In this document: positions 1-9,261 of the stretch, piece after piece | Numbering within the stretch: the first letter of the stretch is position 1 | Layout of the letters: every line of letters starts with the position of its first letter | Origin: Prosthecochloris ethylica | GTDB lineage: Bacteria > Bacteroidota > Chlorobiia > Chlorobiales > Chlorobiaceae | Strand: one strand, 5' to 3' | Assembly: GCF_015234275.1 (NCBI RefSeq) | Contig: NZ_JADGII010000010.1 | Length of the DNA: 64,000 nt | Notes under the pieces: generated by a model | Database searches by the model: none | What the model was told of the DNA's origin: nothing | What the model saw: the letters and a program-made list of their open reading frames with translations, nothing else | Made by a program: the position numbers and the translations under genes

Positions 1-667
1 GCAGATGCTGCCATACCTGATAGTACACCTTGCGGATATTCCCTTCTATCCCCATCAGTTCAGGTATGTCATGGGCACCAGCTATTCCAGCCGAAAGGGA
101 TTCGACCTGTGTGATGGCATGAAAGAGCAACTCAAGGCTGTCATGACCCAAAGCTCCATGCCGGGAATCAGCTGTATAGTATTTCAAGTTACGGAGGATA
201 TTCGCCGCTGCCGCACCAATAAATTCATGGGCAAGTACCATCCGCTTTTTCCTTGAACTGTAGTGCTTCACCTGATGCACGACAACATATCCAGAGAGCA
301 GATGTTCCCGTGGATAGTATGACCCTGAATAAAAACCGTAATAGTTGAACAGGTGCAGGGGAATACGGTTCCTGGTCAGGAAATTCAGGAATTTCGAATT
401 GAAATTGACTTCCCCGAAAACAAAAAACGAGTCGATGTTATTTACCGGAATCACTCTCCTCCCGGAGGTATCGAGCAATGTCTCATCAACTGGATTGAGC
501 GCATAGGTCTCCAGCTCATCCGGCTCAAGATAGAGCGAAGGATCAGTTTCAACCGTCACCTCCTCCTGTGTCGCATACGGCACAAAACAAATGGTGTTCT
601 CCTTGCGCATGAGAACACCGTTCGAGAAAATGTAAAACGGCTGTTTTGTCGGGATTGAGGGTGGCAT
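1..667 (-). CDS. cas1: CRISPR-associated endonuclease Cas1, N-terminal part (runs off left edge)
   Basis: Cas1 is the integrase of the CRISPR adaptation complex and, with Cas2, inserts new spacers into the array. The frame opens with an ATG at 667 and is still open at base 2, so only the first 222 residues are visible. Two stretches are typical of the N-terminal beta domain: PFYIFSNGVLMRKENTICF near the start and RIPLHLFNYYGFYSGSYYP around residues 75-100. Glu208, in the motif IEGN, fits the first catalytic metal ligand; the conserved His and Asp would lie outside the window. The gene starts 7 bp after the cas3 stop, so it is co-transcribed. Its base composition is near genomic average, unlike cas3. 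Identification rests on family pattern, with no search run. Confidence 0.92.
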   Translation of the reverse strand, partial: MPPSIPTKQPFYIFSNGVLMRKENTICFVPYATQEEVTVETDPSLYLEPDELETYALNPVDETLLDTSGRRVIPVNNIDSFFVFGEVNFNSKFLNFLTRNRIPLHLFNYYGFYSGSYYPREHLLSGYVVVHQVKHYSSRKKRMVLAHEFIGAAAANILRNLKYYTADSRHGALGHDSLELLFHAITQVESLSAGIAGAHDIPELMGIEGNIRKVYYQVWQHL

Positions 668-674
668 AAACGAC

Positions 675-3101
675 TTAAATGAGAAAATTTTCTATTCCTG
701 TAAGGCAAAGACCCTTTTCAAATGAATAAGCATCCTTTTGAACTAATTTCTTAATCCCTAAAACATCTTCGGTAGCTTGGGGAGCAAATCCTTGTTGTGA
801 TTCATGTAGTCGAATCACAACAACTCTATCAGACATTGAACGCAAATGAGCTTCTAGCTCAACATTCAGTTTTCTTGCCTCCTCAAAAGGCTTTCTGCCT
901 TGAACTTTTTCCTGAAATTCTACTAATTCCTCAAAAGCATCATCGTTTTCATCTCTTGGCACATAATAACAGTGTTTTTCTCCGTATAATTTTTCATCTA
1001 TTAATTTAAACTGTCCAAGCGTTTCAAATTGCGCATTTTGAAGACATTTTATCATATCAATTTTATCAAGTCTATTTTTTAAACCTGTCTGATAATGCCA
1101 TCCAATGTTAAGACCGCCGACTTTTTCCTTGAAAAACTTAGCCTGAATTTCAAAAAGGTCTTTTTCAAAAATCTCTCCTGCAATATTTTCCTTACAAAAA
1201 GAAAGAAATTTTTTTCCAACCTCATCTCTGTAGATCAAATTTGCACGTAGGCTATTTTTTTCTTTATCCCGAAGCTCAAAAAAATATACCTTTCCTTTTT
1301 CAGGATTCCCATTACGATTACATCGTCCAGCAGATTGAATCAAACTGGGCAGAGGACATAAATCTCGATAAAGCACAGGAAAATCAATATCAACACCTGC
1401 TTCGATAAGTTGTGTTGAAATCAAAACAATACGTTTACCAGACTTTAACTTGTCCTCACAATATTCAATTTTTGCTTTTCGATCTTCAAGGTGAAAGTGG
1501 GTATTCAGTAAAATATAAATATCGGGCTGACTCTGAAATTTATCATACAGATCTTTCGTATCTTTAATTGTGTTGAGAATAATAAGACATGATCCCTTTT
1601 GTTTAAGAATTTCATCGACCAAATCGTCTATAGTAAAAGCATTGTCATCAATTCGTTTAACTACATAGCGATTAAATATTTCGTTGGAAAAATGAGATTT
1701 AGCATTCAACAATTCTCGGTTTTTAGCCTCATTGTATTTTGGATAATTTTGGAAAAGATTTCGTGCTGATTTTCCGTTATCAGTTTTTTCTTCAATTTCT
1801 AAATATGGCATAGTAGCTGTTGACAGAATTGCATAACTGTCAAACCTTTTACAAAATTCATCGACCAAAGCAGCGAAGAATATATATAATCTTGGAGGAA
1901 GCGCCTGAACTTCATCAATCAGAAAGATCCGTTTTGAAAAATTCGGCAGCTTCAAAAGTTCGGAATTTCTATTGCTGACAAGTGTCTCAAAAAATCGCAC
2001 AAAAGTCGTGATGATAAACGGATGATCAAAAGTTTCTTCTGAGAAAACGCGACGCAAAAGCTCCTGAAGTTTTTTTGGGTCGCTATCGCTTCTTTCCAAA
2101 AGAGATTGAATTTCCTTATTCTCGGATTTTGAATCAACCCTTAAAATTAACTCTCCCCCAAAAATATCCTTGGCTATGGCGTCAACTTGTTCGGTAATGG
2201 AAAGAAACGGAAGTGCATAAAGAATATCATGCTCAGGATTACGCTTGATAATTTCATTTGCTAACGCAAGAAGCATTATTGTTTTGCCTGAACCTGTCGG
2301 CGATGTCAGCGTAAAAACTCTTTCGGCATGGTCAAGTTTTGAATTGAGATGTTCCAGAGCTTCATTTCTGATTTCAGTCCGCAAACAGTTTAAGGGATTA
2401 TCTTTCATATATTGGCTTAGCCTTTCCTCTAAATTCGGTGTATATATTTTACGCAACCGATTTCCGACAATGACTCTTTGATAGCCATCATTATTACCCG
2501 CATCGCGTTTATCAGCCTCAATTAAGCACGCAAAACCAAATTGTGTATTATGAAAGAAATGTAATGGATTTTGAATTTTTGCATAAAAAAGAGATTGGGA
2601 TCTATCAATAACTTGCGTTGCCTCTACTTCAGATAAATTCATTGAGAATTCTTGATGAGGAAGTAAAGCTTGAAGAAATTCAGAAATCGGGAGGTCAGGT
2701 TTTGAAAGCAAATATTTTTTTAGATTTTCACGCGGTTCTTCAGCAAAAAAACCATTTTCCAGATCAGGCAAATTCCCATGATGTTTCGCAATAATTGTTG
2801 CAACACAAAATATTACTTCTAAGTTTCTGCCAAACCAACTTTCAAAAAGAGTACGATTACTCTGCAAAAATAAAAACCATGAAAACGCTGATAGATATGA
2901 ATGATTATCATACCCCGTTTTATTTCCATCTAACTTGTTTTGAAAATTTGAATTAATTTTCCCCAAATCATGAAAGAGTGATACTATTTCAACAATTTTT
3001 GAATCCCAACGCCTTCGAGCCTTTTCAGCCACACCCTTCAAGTGATCATGTAATAACATGTCTGGATGTGACTTAATTTTTTGTTTTAAATCAATATCCA
3101 T
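675..3101 (-). CDS. cas3: CRISPR-associated helicase/nuclease Cas3 (HD domain plus helicase)
   Basis: Cas3 is the effector recruited by Cascade; it unwinds and degrades target DNA. The 808-residue protein has an N-terminal HD nuclease (LFHDLGK near residue 43, HHGN near 107) followed by a superfamily 2 helicase: Walker A SPTGSGKT near 268, DEVQ near 394, STATMP near 428, QLIEAGVDID near 565 and QSAGRCNRNG near 592. All key motifs look intact, so the enzyme is probably active. Its start overlaps the end of cas5 by 16 bp. Composition is AT-rich (sampled 60-base lines carry 17-27 G+C) and contrasts with the flanking cas1 and cas6. Confidence 0.95.
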   Translation of the reverse strand: MDIDLKQKIKSHPDMLLHDHLKGVAEKARRRWDSKIVEIVSLFHDLGKINSNFQNKLDGNKTGYDNHSYLSAFSWFLFLQSNRTLFESWFGRNLEVIFCVATIIAKHHGNLPDLENGFFAEEPRENLKKYLLSKPDLPISEFLQALLPHQEFSMNLSEVEATQVIDRSQSLFYAKIQNPLHFFHNTQFGFACLIEADKRDAGNNDGYQRVIVGNRLRKIYTPNLEERLSQYMKDNPLNCLRTEIRNEALEHLNSKLDHAERVFTLTSPTGSGKTIMLLALANEIIKRNPEHDILYALPFLSITEQVDAIAKDIFGGELILRVDSKSENKEIQSLLERSDSDPKKLQELLRRVFSEETFDHPFIITTFVRFFETLVSNRNSELLKLPNFSKRIFLIDEVQALPPRLYIFFAALVDEFCKRFDSYAILSTATMPYLEIEEKTDNGKSARNLFQNYPKYNEAKNRELLNAKSHFSNEIFNRYVVKRIDDNAFTIDDLVDEILKQKGSCLIILNTIKDTKDLYDKFQSQPDIYILLNTHFHLEDRKAKIEYCEDKLKSGKRIVLISTQLIEAGVDIDFPVLYRDLCPLPSLIQSAGRCNRNGNPEKGKVYFFELRDKEKNSLRANLIYRDEVGKKFLSFCKENIAGEIFEKDLFEIQAKFFKEKVGGLNIGWHYQTGLKNRLDKIDMIKCLQNAQFETLGQFKLIDEKLYGEKHCYYVPRDENDDAFEELVEFQEKVQGRKPFEEARKLNVELEAHLRSMSDRVVVIRLHESQQGFAPQATEDVLGIKKLVQKDAYSFEKGLCLTGIENFLI

Positions 3102-3796
3102 CTTGATCCATCGCTAAATTGATAGTGGAGATTTTCTTTAACCGGAATTTCATTTTGCTCCGAAGGATATAGCACTTCGACATACTTATCGGGTAAGTTC
3201 CAGAAATCATCATTTTGATATGTCGGTACACGTTCAAAACCCAATCGAATTTGTTTTCCCTCTCGCATTATTTCACCCATATCGATACCACAGTTTTTAG
3301 TGACAAACGCTTTTGTTTCAAACTCTCCGGTTTGCTCGATAAATAGTCCTTTTTCAATCAGAACAAGATTTGCCGGGCAATTATGCAGTCCTAAAATGGG
3401 TGTAAATTTTGCTTCACTATTTTCAATAGCTGAGATAAACTGATCAAATAACAATTGAGAACGCGAATCTTTGAGCGCAAGAGCAAGAATAAAATCTGGA
3501 TTTCGAAGAAATTCCATTTGTTTTGGCGCTTTTTCAAACAGGTCAGATGCTTTGCGCAAGGTAAAAGCCCAAGATTCCTTTTTGACAGCATTTTTAATCT
3601 GAACACCATAAAGCAAATCTTCTGAAAGTTCAGGAAATCGATTTTTCATGGCATCTCGCTCAATTCCGAGAACAGCGCCTATCATTCCGATAAGCGCTGT
3701 TTTGGTAATGAAATCGTGAGTCAGCGGATTGTTATTTGTTTCAGGTTTCTTAAAATGCGCCCAATTGCCTGAAACATGAATTAATGCTCCATTCAT
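3086..3796 (-). CDS. cas5: Cascade subunit Cas5 (type I-B)
   Basis: Cas5 caps the 5-prime handle of crRNA in the Cascade complex and contacts the large subunit. The 236-residue product begins with the RAMP-like first strand ALIHVSGNWAHFKKPET and has the internal segment HDFITKTALIGMIGAVLGIE, which is characteristic of Cas5 proteins: a short beta strand followed by a helix holding small residues. The gene overlaps cas7 by 4 bp upstream and cas3 by 16 bp downstream, a translationally coupled arrangement that fits fixed subunit stoichiometry. Assignment to the I-B (Cas5b/Cas5h) group comes from operon order rather than from a specific motif. Confidence 0.88.
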   Translation of the reverse strand: MNGALIHVSGNWAHFKKPETNNNPLTHDFITKTALIGMIGAVLGIERDAMKNRFPELSEDLLYGVQIKNAVKKESWAFTLRKASDLFEKAPKQMEFLRNPDFILALALKDSRSQLLFDQFISAIENSEAKFTPILGLHNCPANLVLIEKGLFIEQTGEFETKAFVTKNCGIDMGEIMREGKQIRLGFERVPTYQNDDFWNLPDKYVEVLYPSEQNEIPVKENLHYQFSDGSRWILI

Positions 3797-4761
3797 AGTG
3801 TAATTGCTTTGATTTTTTTACCTTGAAGCTGCGATTTAATTGCATCAACTTGAGTGTAAAAGCGAATTTCTTTCACGATTTCTTTTTGAGCAGCTTCATG
3901 AATCTTGCCGAAGTCCAATGTATAATCTTCGCTTGAGCGAATTTGTTCTTCCGTTGCTTTTAGAGTATTCAGTTTAACCAACCTGTCCGCTCCATATAAT
4001 TTTTTTGTTGGTTCCGCATAAACAATTTGAAGCAAAAGAAGAGAGTTTTGATTTTGCTTTGTGCGCGTGTTGGCGTTATTGATACTTTCCCAAAGAGCTT
4101 TAAACATCAACTTTATATCTTCTTCAGATAAACATGTGTGCAAAGCACTATAAGGATTGATCCAGCCATGAATTTGATTAATTGCATACGGAACAACGGT
4201 TGTTGTTCCAATTGCTCCCCTTGATTTCTCTGTGCTTGAAGAAAAGACGGATGTATTTTGATGCATCCTCAAATCAACTGAATTAAGTGATGGATTAAGC
4301 AATGAATATTGAACTGGTCCTGTAAGGTTTACAGCATCGCCCTCTTCTGTTGAAATTCCACCAAAAAGACGAACATCAATACACTTTTGCATAACTTTTA
4401 AAGCATCTTGTTCTTTCTTTTTCTTTTCACCTTTTCCAACCTCAACATAAACATCAGGGTGTTTATCAACATCATTATATTTCTTTTTTAATGACTGCAT
4501 TCTTGCGGCAGCCCCTGAAATCTTTTTACCTTCTTCAACGCTTGAACGATCATTAAACACATAAACATCATAGCCTCCAATTGCAATAAAATAATCTCTG
4601 ATAAACCTTTTAATACGAACATCACTTACAAGAACTTTCTTTGTTTCTTCATCATACCGCTGTTCCCCTGTAAAGGGATCGCCGTTTGGCGTCGAGTAAG
4701 TTGTTTCGTAGAAAAAGAGAATCTCAGATTTTTCTACCGGTAATTTTCTCTGTTCTGACAT
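3793..4761 (-). CDS. cas7: Cascade backbone subunit Cas7 (type I-B, Csh2-like)
   Basis: Cas7 forms the helical backbone that holds the crRNA spacer in Cascade. The 322-residue protein has the family's opening (YETTYSTPNGDPF, then DVRIKRFIRDYF), the central CIDVRLFGGIS and TGPVQYSLLNPSLN segments, and VVPYAINQIHGWINP, all seen in Cas7/Csh2 proteins. A lysine-rich patch (KGEKKKKEQ, near residues 108-116) probably lies in a nucleic-acid-facing loop. It overlaps cas5 by 4 bp and sits 53 bp downstream of cas8b. Its AT-rich composition matches cas8b, cas5 and cas3. Confidence 0.93.
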   Translation of the reverse strand: MSEQRKLPVEKSEILFFYETTYSTPNGDPFTGEQRYDEETKKVLVSDVRIKRFIRDYFIAIGGYDVYVFNDRSSVEEGKKISGAAARMQSLKKKYNDVDKHPDVYVEVGKGEKKKKEQDALKVMQKCIDVRLFGGISTEEGDAVNLTGPVQYSLLNPSLNSVDLRMHQNTSVFSSSTEKSRGAIGTTTVVPYAINQIHGWINPYSALHTCLSEEDIKLMFKALWESINNANTRTKQNQNSLLLLQIVYAEPTKKLYGADRLVKLNTLKATEEQIRSSEDYTLDFGKIHEAAQKEIVKEIRFYTQVDAIKSQLQGKKIKAITL

Positions 4762-4814
4762 AATCGTATAGTGATTAAGTTATTTAAGAAATTTGTTTCG
4801 ATTTCTTCTGATTT

Positions 4815-6482
4815 TTAAGATTCATATTTGAAAAAGCTTTCAAAAAAGCCAAAAGCACATTCGTTTTTCAAATAGTCTTTTTCATTCATTTTACCAACAA
4901 CAGAAGCCAATTCAACCGATGCTTTTTGCAAATCGGGGTAAGCAACATCATGAATAGCCAACTTCTCATTAATAAAGTTTGAAAATTCTATTAATCCTCT
5001 TTTGTCCGAAATTCGTCGAGAAAGTAGCCCGACATAATTTTTTTCAAATGAATTGATTTTGTAAGCAAGTGGTTTTGCCATTTTACCAAGCAATAGACCC
5101 GCCTGATAACTCGAACAATTTTCCATTTCCATAATTTTATCTGTGATTGAGTTTTGTATTTGATTCAGAAAATAATAATCATACTTAAGAAGATTGTAAT
5201 CCCCCTGATCGTTGCGAATATTAAACTCTGTTTTTTCAATGAATGCTGGGAGCAAAACATCATCATTGTAATATGTCCCTGTATAGATTTTAGGAAGGAC
5301 TTTGAACAGATGGTTTTGGTATTTCCTACTCTGAGTTTTTTTATAAAGATTCAAAATATTCATAAATGAGTATATAATTTTAAATGGTTTTAATTCATAT
5401 TGAAACTCCTCACTACGAACATCTCCCAATCTTCTCTTTACAGCATTTATTTCATCAAATCTTTGATGTAAAAAACTTTTCTTTATCGCTGATATTTCCA
5501 AAACATCGCTATCAACATTACCTCCTACTTTGCAAAAAATGACATCAAACTCAACAATGGCTTGGTTTGCATCTGACAACATTAAGGAAAAGCATTCATC
5601 AAAGGATTGTTCATTATTACTTATTTGATTTAGTACATCCTCTGATATTCTTTGTTCTGAAAATGCCTCAAGGTCATCAGAAGAAAGATTATCACCCTTT
5701 GGCAGAATAATGATTTTTATATCACTTTTTGTATCCCTTTCTGTAATCAATGCATTTTCAGAGTAATTGACTGCATAAAAAAGGTTTTTTATATCATCAA
5801 TTGCAAATCCGACTGAGCGATATTTTTTTGATTTATCAAAATAAGGGAATTGAATATCATTTTTAGCATCCCCCGAACAAATTGAGCGATAAAGCATACT
5901 ATCAAACGCCCACTGCCCATTTTCTGAAAATTGTGTTGCGAATTTTGAAACCATCAAATCACTTATTTCATCTAAAACCTTACCATCATCCAACTCAAAC
6001 CAATTTTGCCCATCAAAATCAAAATGCAAGTAAATATTCTTATCGAGATTTAAAACATCTTCAATCTTATCAAGATTTTTGATCAATGAAACTCTAAATT
6101 GCCTCACAATATCAGACTCTAATAAAGCAGCATGTTCATCCGCTCGTTTGACAGAACTATATTTGGAAAATTTTAATGATCTATAATTACCTCCCTCTTT
6201 ATTTTCCTTCTTTTGGAAATGATAAATATCTCCAAACAGTGTTTTAATAGATGAATCTGAATCTGAGGTTTGATATGTTAAGTAATAAAGACTACTCCTT
6301 TCATTTTCAGGAATTTCTTTTATACTGTCAAAATCAAAGCTAAAATCTTCGCGGACTGGGAGTGAAAGAAAAGTAATAGTCGTGTTTTTTTTGGGGACAG
6401 GCGCCGGCTTAATGTAACGATGATGCTTTAATCGACCTGCCTCTCGAAAAGTCTTTCCGATTTGTAATAGTGTTTCAAGCAT
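4815..6482 (-). CDS. cas8b: Cascade large subunit Cas8b (type I-B, Csh1/TM1802-like)
   Basis: Cas8b is the large subunit that recognises the PAM and recruits Cas3. The 555-residue sequence is divergent, as is usual for this subunit; I recognise it by position between cas6 and cas7, by length, by the opening LLQIGKTFREAGRL, and by the helical C-terminal part ending NECAFGFFESFF. The last ~105 residues (from Met451) are helical and could correspond to the Cas11-type small subunit that type I-B cas8b genes make by internal initiation. No separate cas11 gene is present. It is the most AT-rich gene in the window (17 G+C in one 60-base line). Confidence 0.85.
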   Translation of the reverse strand: MLETLLQIGKTFREAGRLKHHRYIKPAPVPKKNTTITFLSLPVREDFSFDFDSIKEIPENERSSLYYLTYQTSDSDSSIKTLFGDIYHFQKKENKEGGNYRSLKFSKYSSVKRADEHAALLESDIVRQFRVSLIKNLDKIEDVLNLDKNIYLHFDFDGQNWFELDDGKVLDEISDLMVSKFATQFSENGQWAFDSMLYRSICSGDAKNDIQFPYFDKSKKYRSVGFAIDDIKNLFYAVNYSENALITERDTKSDIKIIILPKGDNLSSDDLEAFSEQRISEDVLNQISNNEQSFDECFSLMLSDANQAIVEFDVIFCKVGGNVDSDVLEISAIKKSFLHQRFDEINAVKRRLGDVRSEEFQYELKPFKIIYSFMNILNLYKKTQSRKYQNHLFKVLPKIYTGTYYNDDVLLPAFIEKTEFNIRNDQGDYNLLKYDYYFLNQIQNSITDKIMEMENCSSYQAGLLLGKMAKPLAYKINSFEKNYVGLLSRRISDKRGLIEFSNFINEKLAIHDVAYPDLQKASVELASVVGKMNEKDYLKNECAFGFFESFFKYES

Positions 6483-6607
6483 TTCAAACGCGTTTAGTTA
6501 TACTACCTTGTTAGAAAACCTCATATTGTTCACTCGATCTTATTCATAGGAAAACCTCGCATTTATTTTTTATCGAACAAGCTGTTTTTTCGAACAAACC
6601 GGCTTTT

Positions 6608-7411
6608 TCACGAACTCACTTTCACCATACCGAACCCCATCGGATTGTTTTCCCCGAATCCGCACTCGTAACCAACTTTAATCAGTTCAGGGTCACCGGT
6701 CACTGAAAAAGGGCATTGTATGGCCTTGACTCTGGTCTCTTTTCCGCTGGAGTCCTTGATGGTAATCAGCTTTTCCACGCTTCTGCCCTTCTTCCGGAGC
6801 CGGTTGAGATACTCTTCTTCAAACCTCATTGAAAAGGGAATACCATTTTCCGGAGGTTCGCAGTCAAACAACCCGCGATACTTCGCCTGCAGATTATGCA
6901 AGAGCATATCAGAGAGGCGGCTGTCATCGTAACGCAGATATTCCTTCGTATTCATACCGGTTGACGGATCACGATAGACCGATACGGCGAGTGGCGACAA
7001 CATTGAAAATGTCATGTTCTCCGACCATTCCGGTTCGGGCAACTTTTCGATACACTCCTTACCGTATACCGCATGATGAATCCGCAATGGTCCTTCGGCA
7101 AACAAGCCGAGAATCAGATGCTGAAGAAACTCCTCCTTCGGCGATGAGAGATAGAACGATACCTGACGGGAACGGGAAACAATCTCTCCCTTCTCGATTG
7201 TCCGGTTCGGAATCTGAAGGTTCGAAAAGGTGAAATATTTGAATTTTTGCCGGCTCCCTTCAGGAGCATACCCTTTGTCATGCAAAACAGTTGCAAATTC
7301 AGAGGAGGATTTGGAAAGGGTATTGTAGATCGCGGCCGCCAAATGGTAGCTGTAATTACAAGGAATGCGTTCTACCGGCCGCTCCTGCCTTAAAGTCAAC
7401 TTAATCCTCAT
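6608..7411 (-). CDS. cas6: CRISPR pre-crRNA endoribonuclease Cas6
   Basis: Cas6 cuts the CRISPR transcript within each repeat to release crRNAs. The 267-residue product ends with the glycine-rich RNA-binding loop GFGENNPMGFGMVKV that marks the family, and has the N-terminal MRIKLTLRQE strand followed by NYSYHLAAAIYNTL; the His in this helix is a candidate catalytic residue. It lies 125 bp upstream of cas8b and 69 bp downstream of the WYL regulator. G+C content (30 of 60 in one sampled line) resembles the chromosome, unlike cas8b immediately downstream, so it may have a different history from the interference genes. Confidence 0.93.
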   Translation of the reverse strand: MRIKLTLRQERPVERIPCNYSYHLAAAIYNTLSKSSSEFATVLHDKGYAPEGSRQKFKYFTFSNLQIPNRTIEKGEIVSRSRQVSFYLSSPKEEFLQHLILGLFAEGPLRIHHAVYGKECIEKLPEPEWSENMTFSMLSPLAVSVYRDPSTGMNTKEYLRYDDSRLSDMLLHNLQAKYRGLFDCEPPENGIPFSMRFEEEYLNRLRKKGRSVEKLITIKDSSGKETRVKAIQCPFSVTGDPELIKVGYECGFGENNPMGFGMVKVSS

Positions 7412-7480
7412 ACACTCATTTTTTAGTTTGGTTTCCTTTTCAATCTACCACCCACGGTAGGACATCCGCCGACCCACCTG

Positions 7481-8452
7481 TCATTTTTTCTCATATTTTT
7501 CCTGCATTCGCATGATTTCGTCCTGGACCATCGTTCTGAGCTCTTCAGGTTCCAGTACTTCGGCTTCTGCTCCGTACTGCATCACCCAGCTTCTGACAGC
7601 ATGAAGTGCACTGACCTGCATAGACAGGATCAGGCCACCGTCTTGGCACTCTTCGATATCCTGAGTTCTGTGCCAGGTCCGCTCTCGTATCCACCGTGCC
7701 TGGTGTGCGGAGAAACGGATTCGGATATGATGACTCTCTTCGCCGGGGTGTTGCAAAAACATGCTGTCGATATAGTCGTCCGGACTGAAACGGTCATCGG
7801 GCACGAAATGATCACCGCTCAACACTGCATGCTGTATCCGCCGAACCACGAAGGCCCGGTATGCACAGCGCAACTCGCACCAGGCGATGAGGTACCAGCT
7901 ACCCTGTGCATAATGCAATCGGCGTGGATGAAGCACCCGATCTGTGCGCTGTCCGGTCGAAGGGGCATCGTACTCGATCCTTACTTTGAGATGATTGCGA
8001 ATGGCATCATCGAGAAGGGCGTAATATTCTTCCCGGTGGCCACTCACCAGAGAACGCTCGAATGAGTAGACACTGAAAAAAGAGTCTCCAGTGATTCTTT
8101 CAGGAAGGAATTGCAAGACCTTGTCGAGAGCATGACTGACTTCTTCGTAATAGGGAGTCCCGTGATACTCAGCAAGGACCTGGCGGGTCGCTTTCAGGGC
8201 TTCAGCTTCTCCGTTATCGAGAAACATCGAAGGAAGGAATTGCCAGTCCTGTTCATAGTAATAGCCGTTCCTGCGACTATCAAACGCTATCGGGGCCCCC
8301 ATCTGGTCACGCATGTACGAAATATCACGCTGGACACTTTTCGCACTGACTTCGAAATAGCCAGCAAGAGAGGTGCAATTGGGGTAACGCTCCGCTCGCA
8401 GTTGCTCGTCGATAGCATACATTCGGATAAGCGGAGGACGGGACTGTTTCAT
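7481..8452 (-). CDS. HTH-WYL transcriptional regulator, probable CRISPR regulator
   Basis: This 323-residue protein has an N-terminal winged helix-turn-helix (about residues 15-60, SLAGYFEVSAKSVQRDISYM) and a WYL domain with the signature GSWYLIAWCE near residue 187, preceded by LHPRRLHYAQ. WYL domains are ligand-sensing modules that can bind nucleic acid or nucleotides. I chose the ATG at 8452 (MKQSRPPLIRMYAI), which opens the conserved region; an in-frame start at 8494 adds 14 unlikely residues. Its position 69 bp upstream of cas6 in the same direction suggests it controls the cas operon; WYL regulators beside cas genes are known in other bacteria. It could instead belong to the upstream transporter operon (59 bp gap). 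Confidence 0.88.
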   Translation of the reverse strand: MKQSRPPLIRMYAIDEQLRAERYPNCTSLAGYFEVSAKSVQRDISYMRDQMGAPIAFDSRRNGYYYEQDWQFLPSMFLDNGEAEALKATRQVLAEYHGTPYYEEVSHALDKVLQFLPERITGDSFFSVYSFERSLVSGHREEYYALLDDAIRNHLKVRIEYDAPSTGQRTDRVLHPRRLHYAQGSWYLIAWCELRCAYRAFVVRRIQHAVLSGDHFVPDDRFSPDDYIDSMFLQHPGEESHHIRIRFSAHQARWIRERTWHRTQDIEECQDGGLILSMQVSALHAVRSWVMQYGAEAEVLEPEELRTMVQDEIMRMQEKYEKK

Positions 8453-8511
8453 GGCGTGAAGCAATCTGTTTTTCAAATAATACAATAAATACACTTCGCA
8501 ACCAACACCTG

Positions 8512-9261
8512 TTAAAGCATTTTGTCAGTACCAGCCTGCGCTCCTTCAATCATGCACTGCAGCATTTCGTCTTCCATCTTCTGCAGATAGCCTGGATGAC
8601 CCTTGCGGCGGTCTTTTGGCTGGAGATCCATGATGCGGCTGAGTCGACCAGGGCTGCCATGGAGAACAGCGACCCGGTCGCAGAGATGCGTGATTTCACG
8701 AGTATCGTGAGAAACGAACATGACGCTGATGCCGGTTTCAGTAAGAAGCGTGTTGAGAAAATCGATCATCTGCATACGCAAGGGAAAATCCAGACCCGAA
8801 AAGGGTTCATCCATGAGAAAAACGTCAGGCTCGTAAGCCAGTCCGCGAGCGAGAGCCACACGCTGGCGCATTCCGCCACTGAGCTGGTCGGGATAATAGT
8901 CGGCATACCGATCGAGCCCGACGGCATGCAACGCGTCACGAATCACCTCCGACACACGCCCCTTCAGCCGCTCACCATCGAGCACGAAACTGATATTCTC
9001 CCGCACAGTAAACCACGGGATCAGACGTGATTCCTGAAAAATATAAGCTATACGCAGATCAGGGCTGACCCGCTCGACAGTACCAGAAGAGGGTTGCTCG
9101 AGCCCGGCGATCATGCTCAGAATAGTGGTTTTGCCGCAACCACTCGGTCCGACAATCCCCATGACTTCCCCCTGGTGAAGTGTACAGCTGAAGGAGTCGA
9201 GCACGACCTGCGAACCGAACGTTTTGCTCAGATCGTTGCAGCGAAGGACATTAGGGACCAT
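8512..9261 (-). CDS. ABC importer ATPase, nitrate/sulfonate/taurine type
   Basis: This 249-residue ATP-binding subunit energises the adjacent permease. Visible motifs in order: Walker A GPSGCGKTT near residue 40, Q-loop FQESRLIPW, signature LSGGMRQRVALARGL, Walker B VFLMDEPFSGLD and switch His in FVSHDTREI. The order and the short length fit the SsuB/TauB/NrtD group. It overlaps the permease gene by 11 bp and is the last gene of the receptor-binding protein-permease-ATPase operon. Motifs are intact. The substrate cannot be read from the sequence. Confidence 0.93.
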   Translation of the reverse strand: MVPNVLRCNDLSKTFGSQVVLDSFSCTLHQGEVMGIVGPSGCGKTTILSMIAGLEQPSSGTVERVSPDLRIAYIFQESRLIPWFTVRENISFVLDGERLKGRVSEVIRDALHAVGLDRYADYYPDQLSGGMRQRVALARGLAYEPDVFLMDEPFSGLDFPLRMQMIDFLNTLLTETGISVMFVSHDTREITHLCDRVAVLHGSPGRLSRIMDLQPKDRRKGHPGYLQKMEDEMLQCMIEGAQAGTDKML

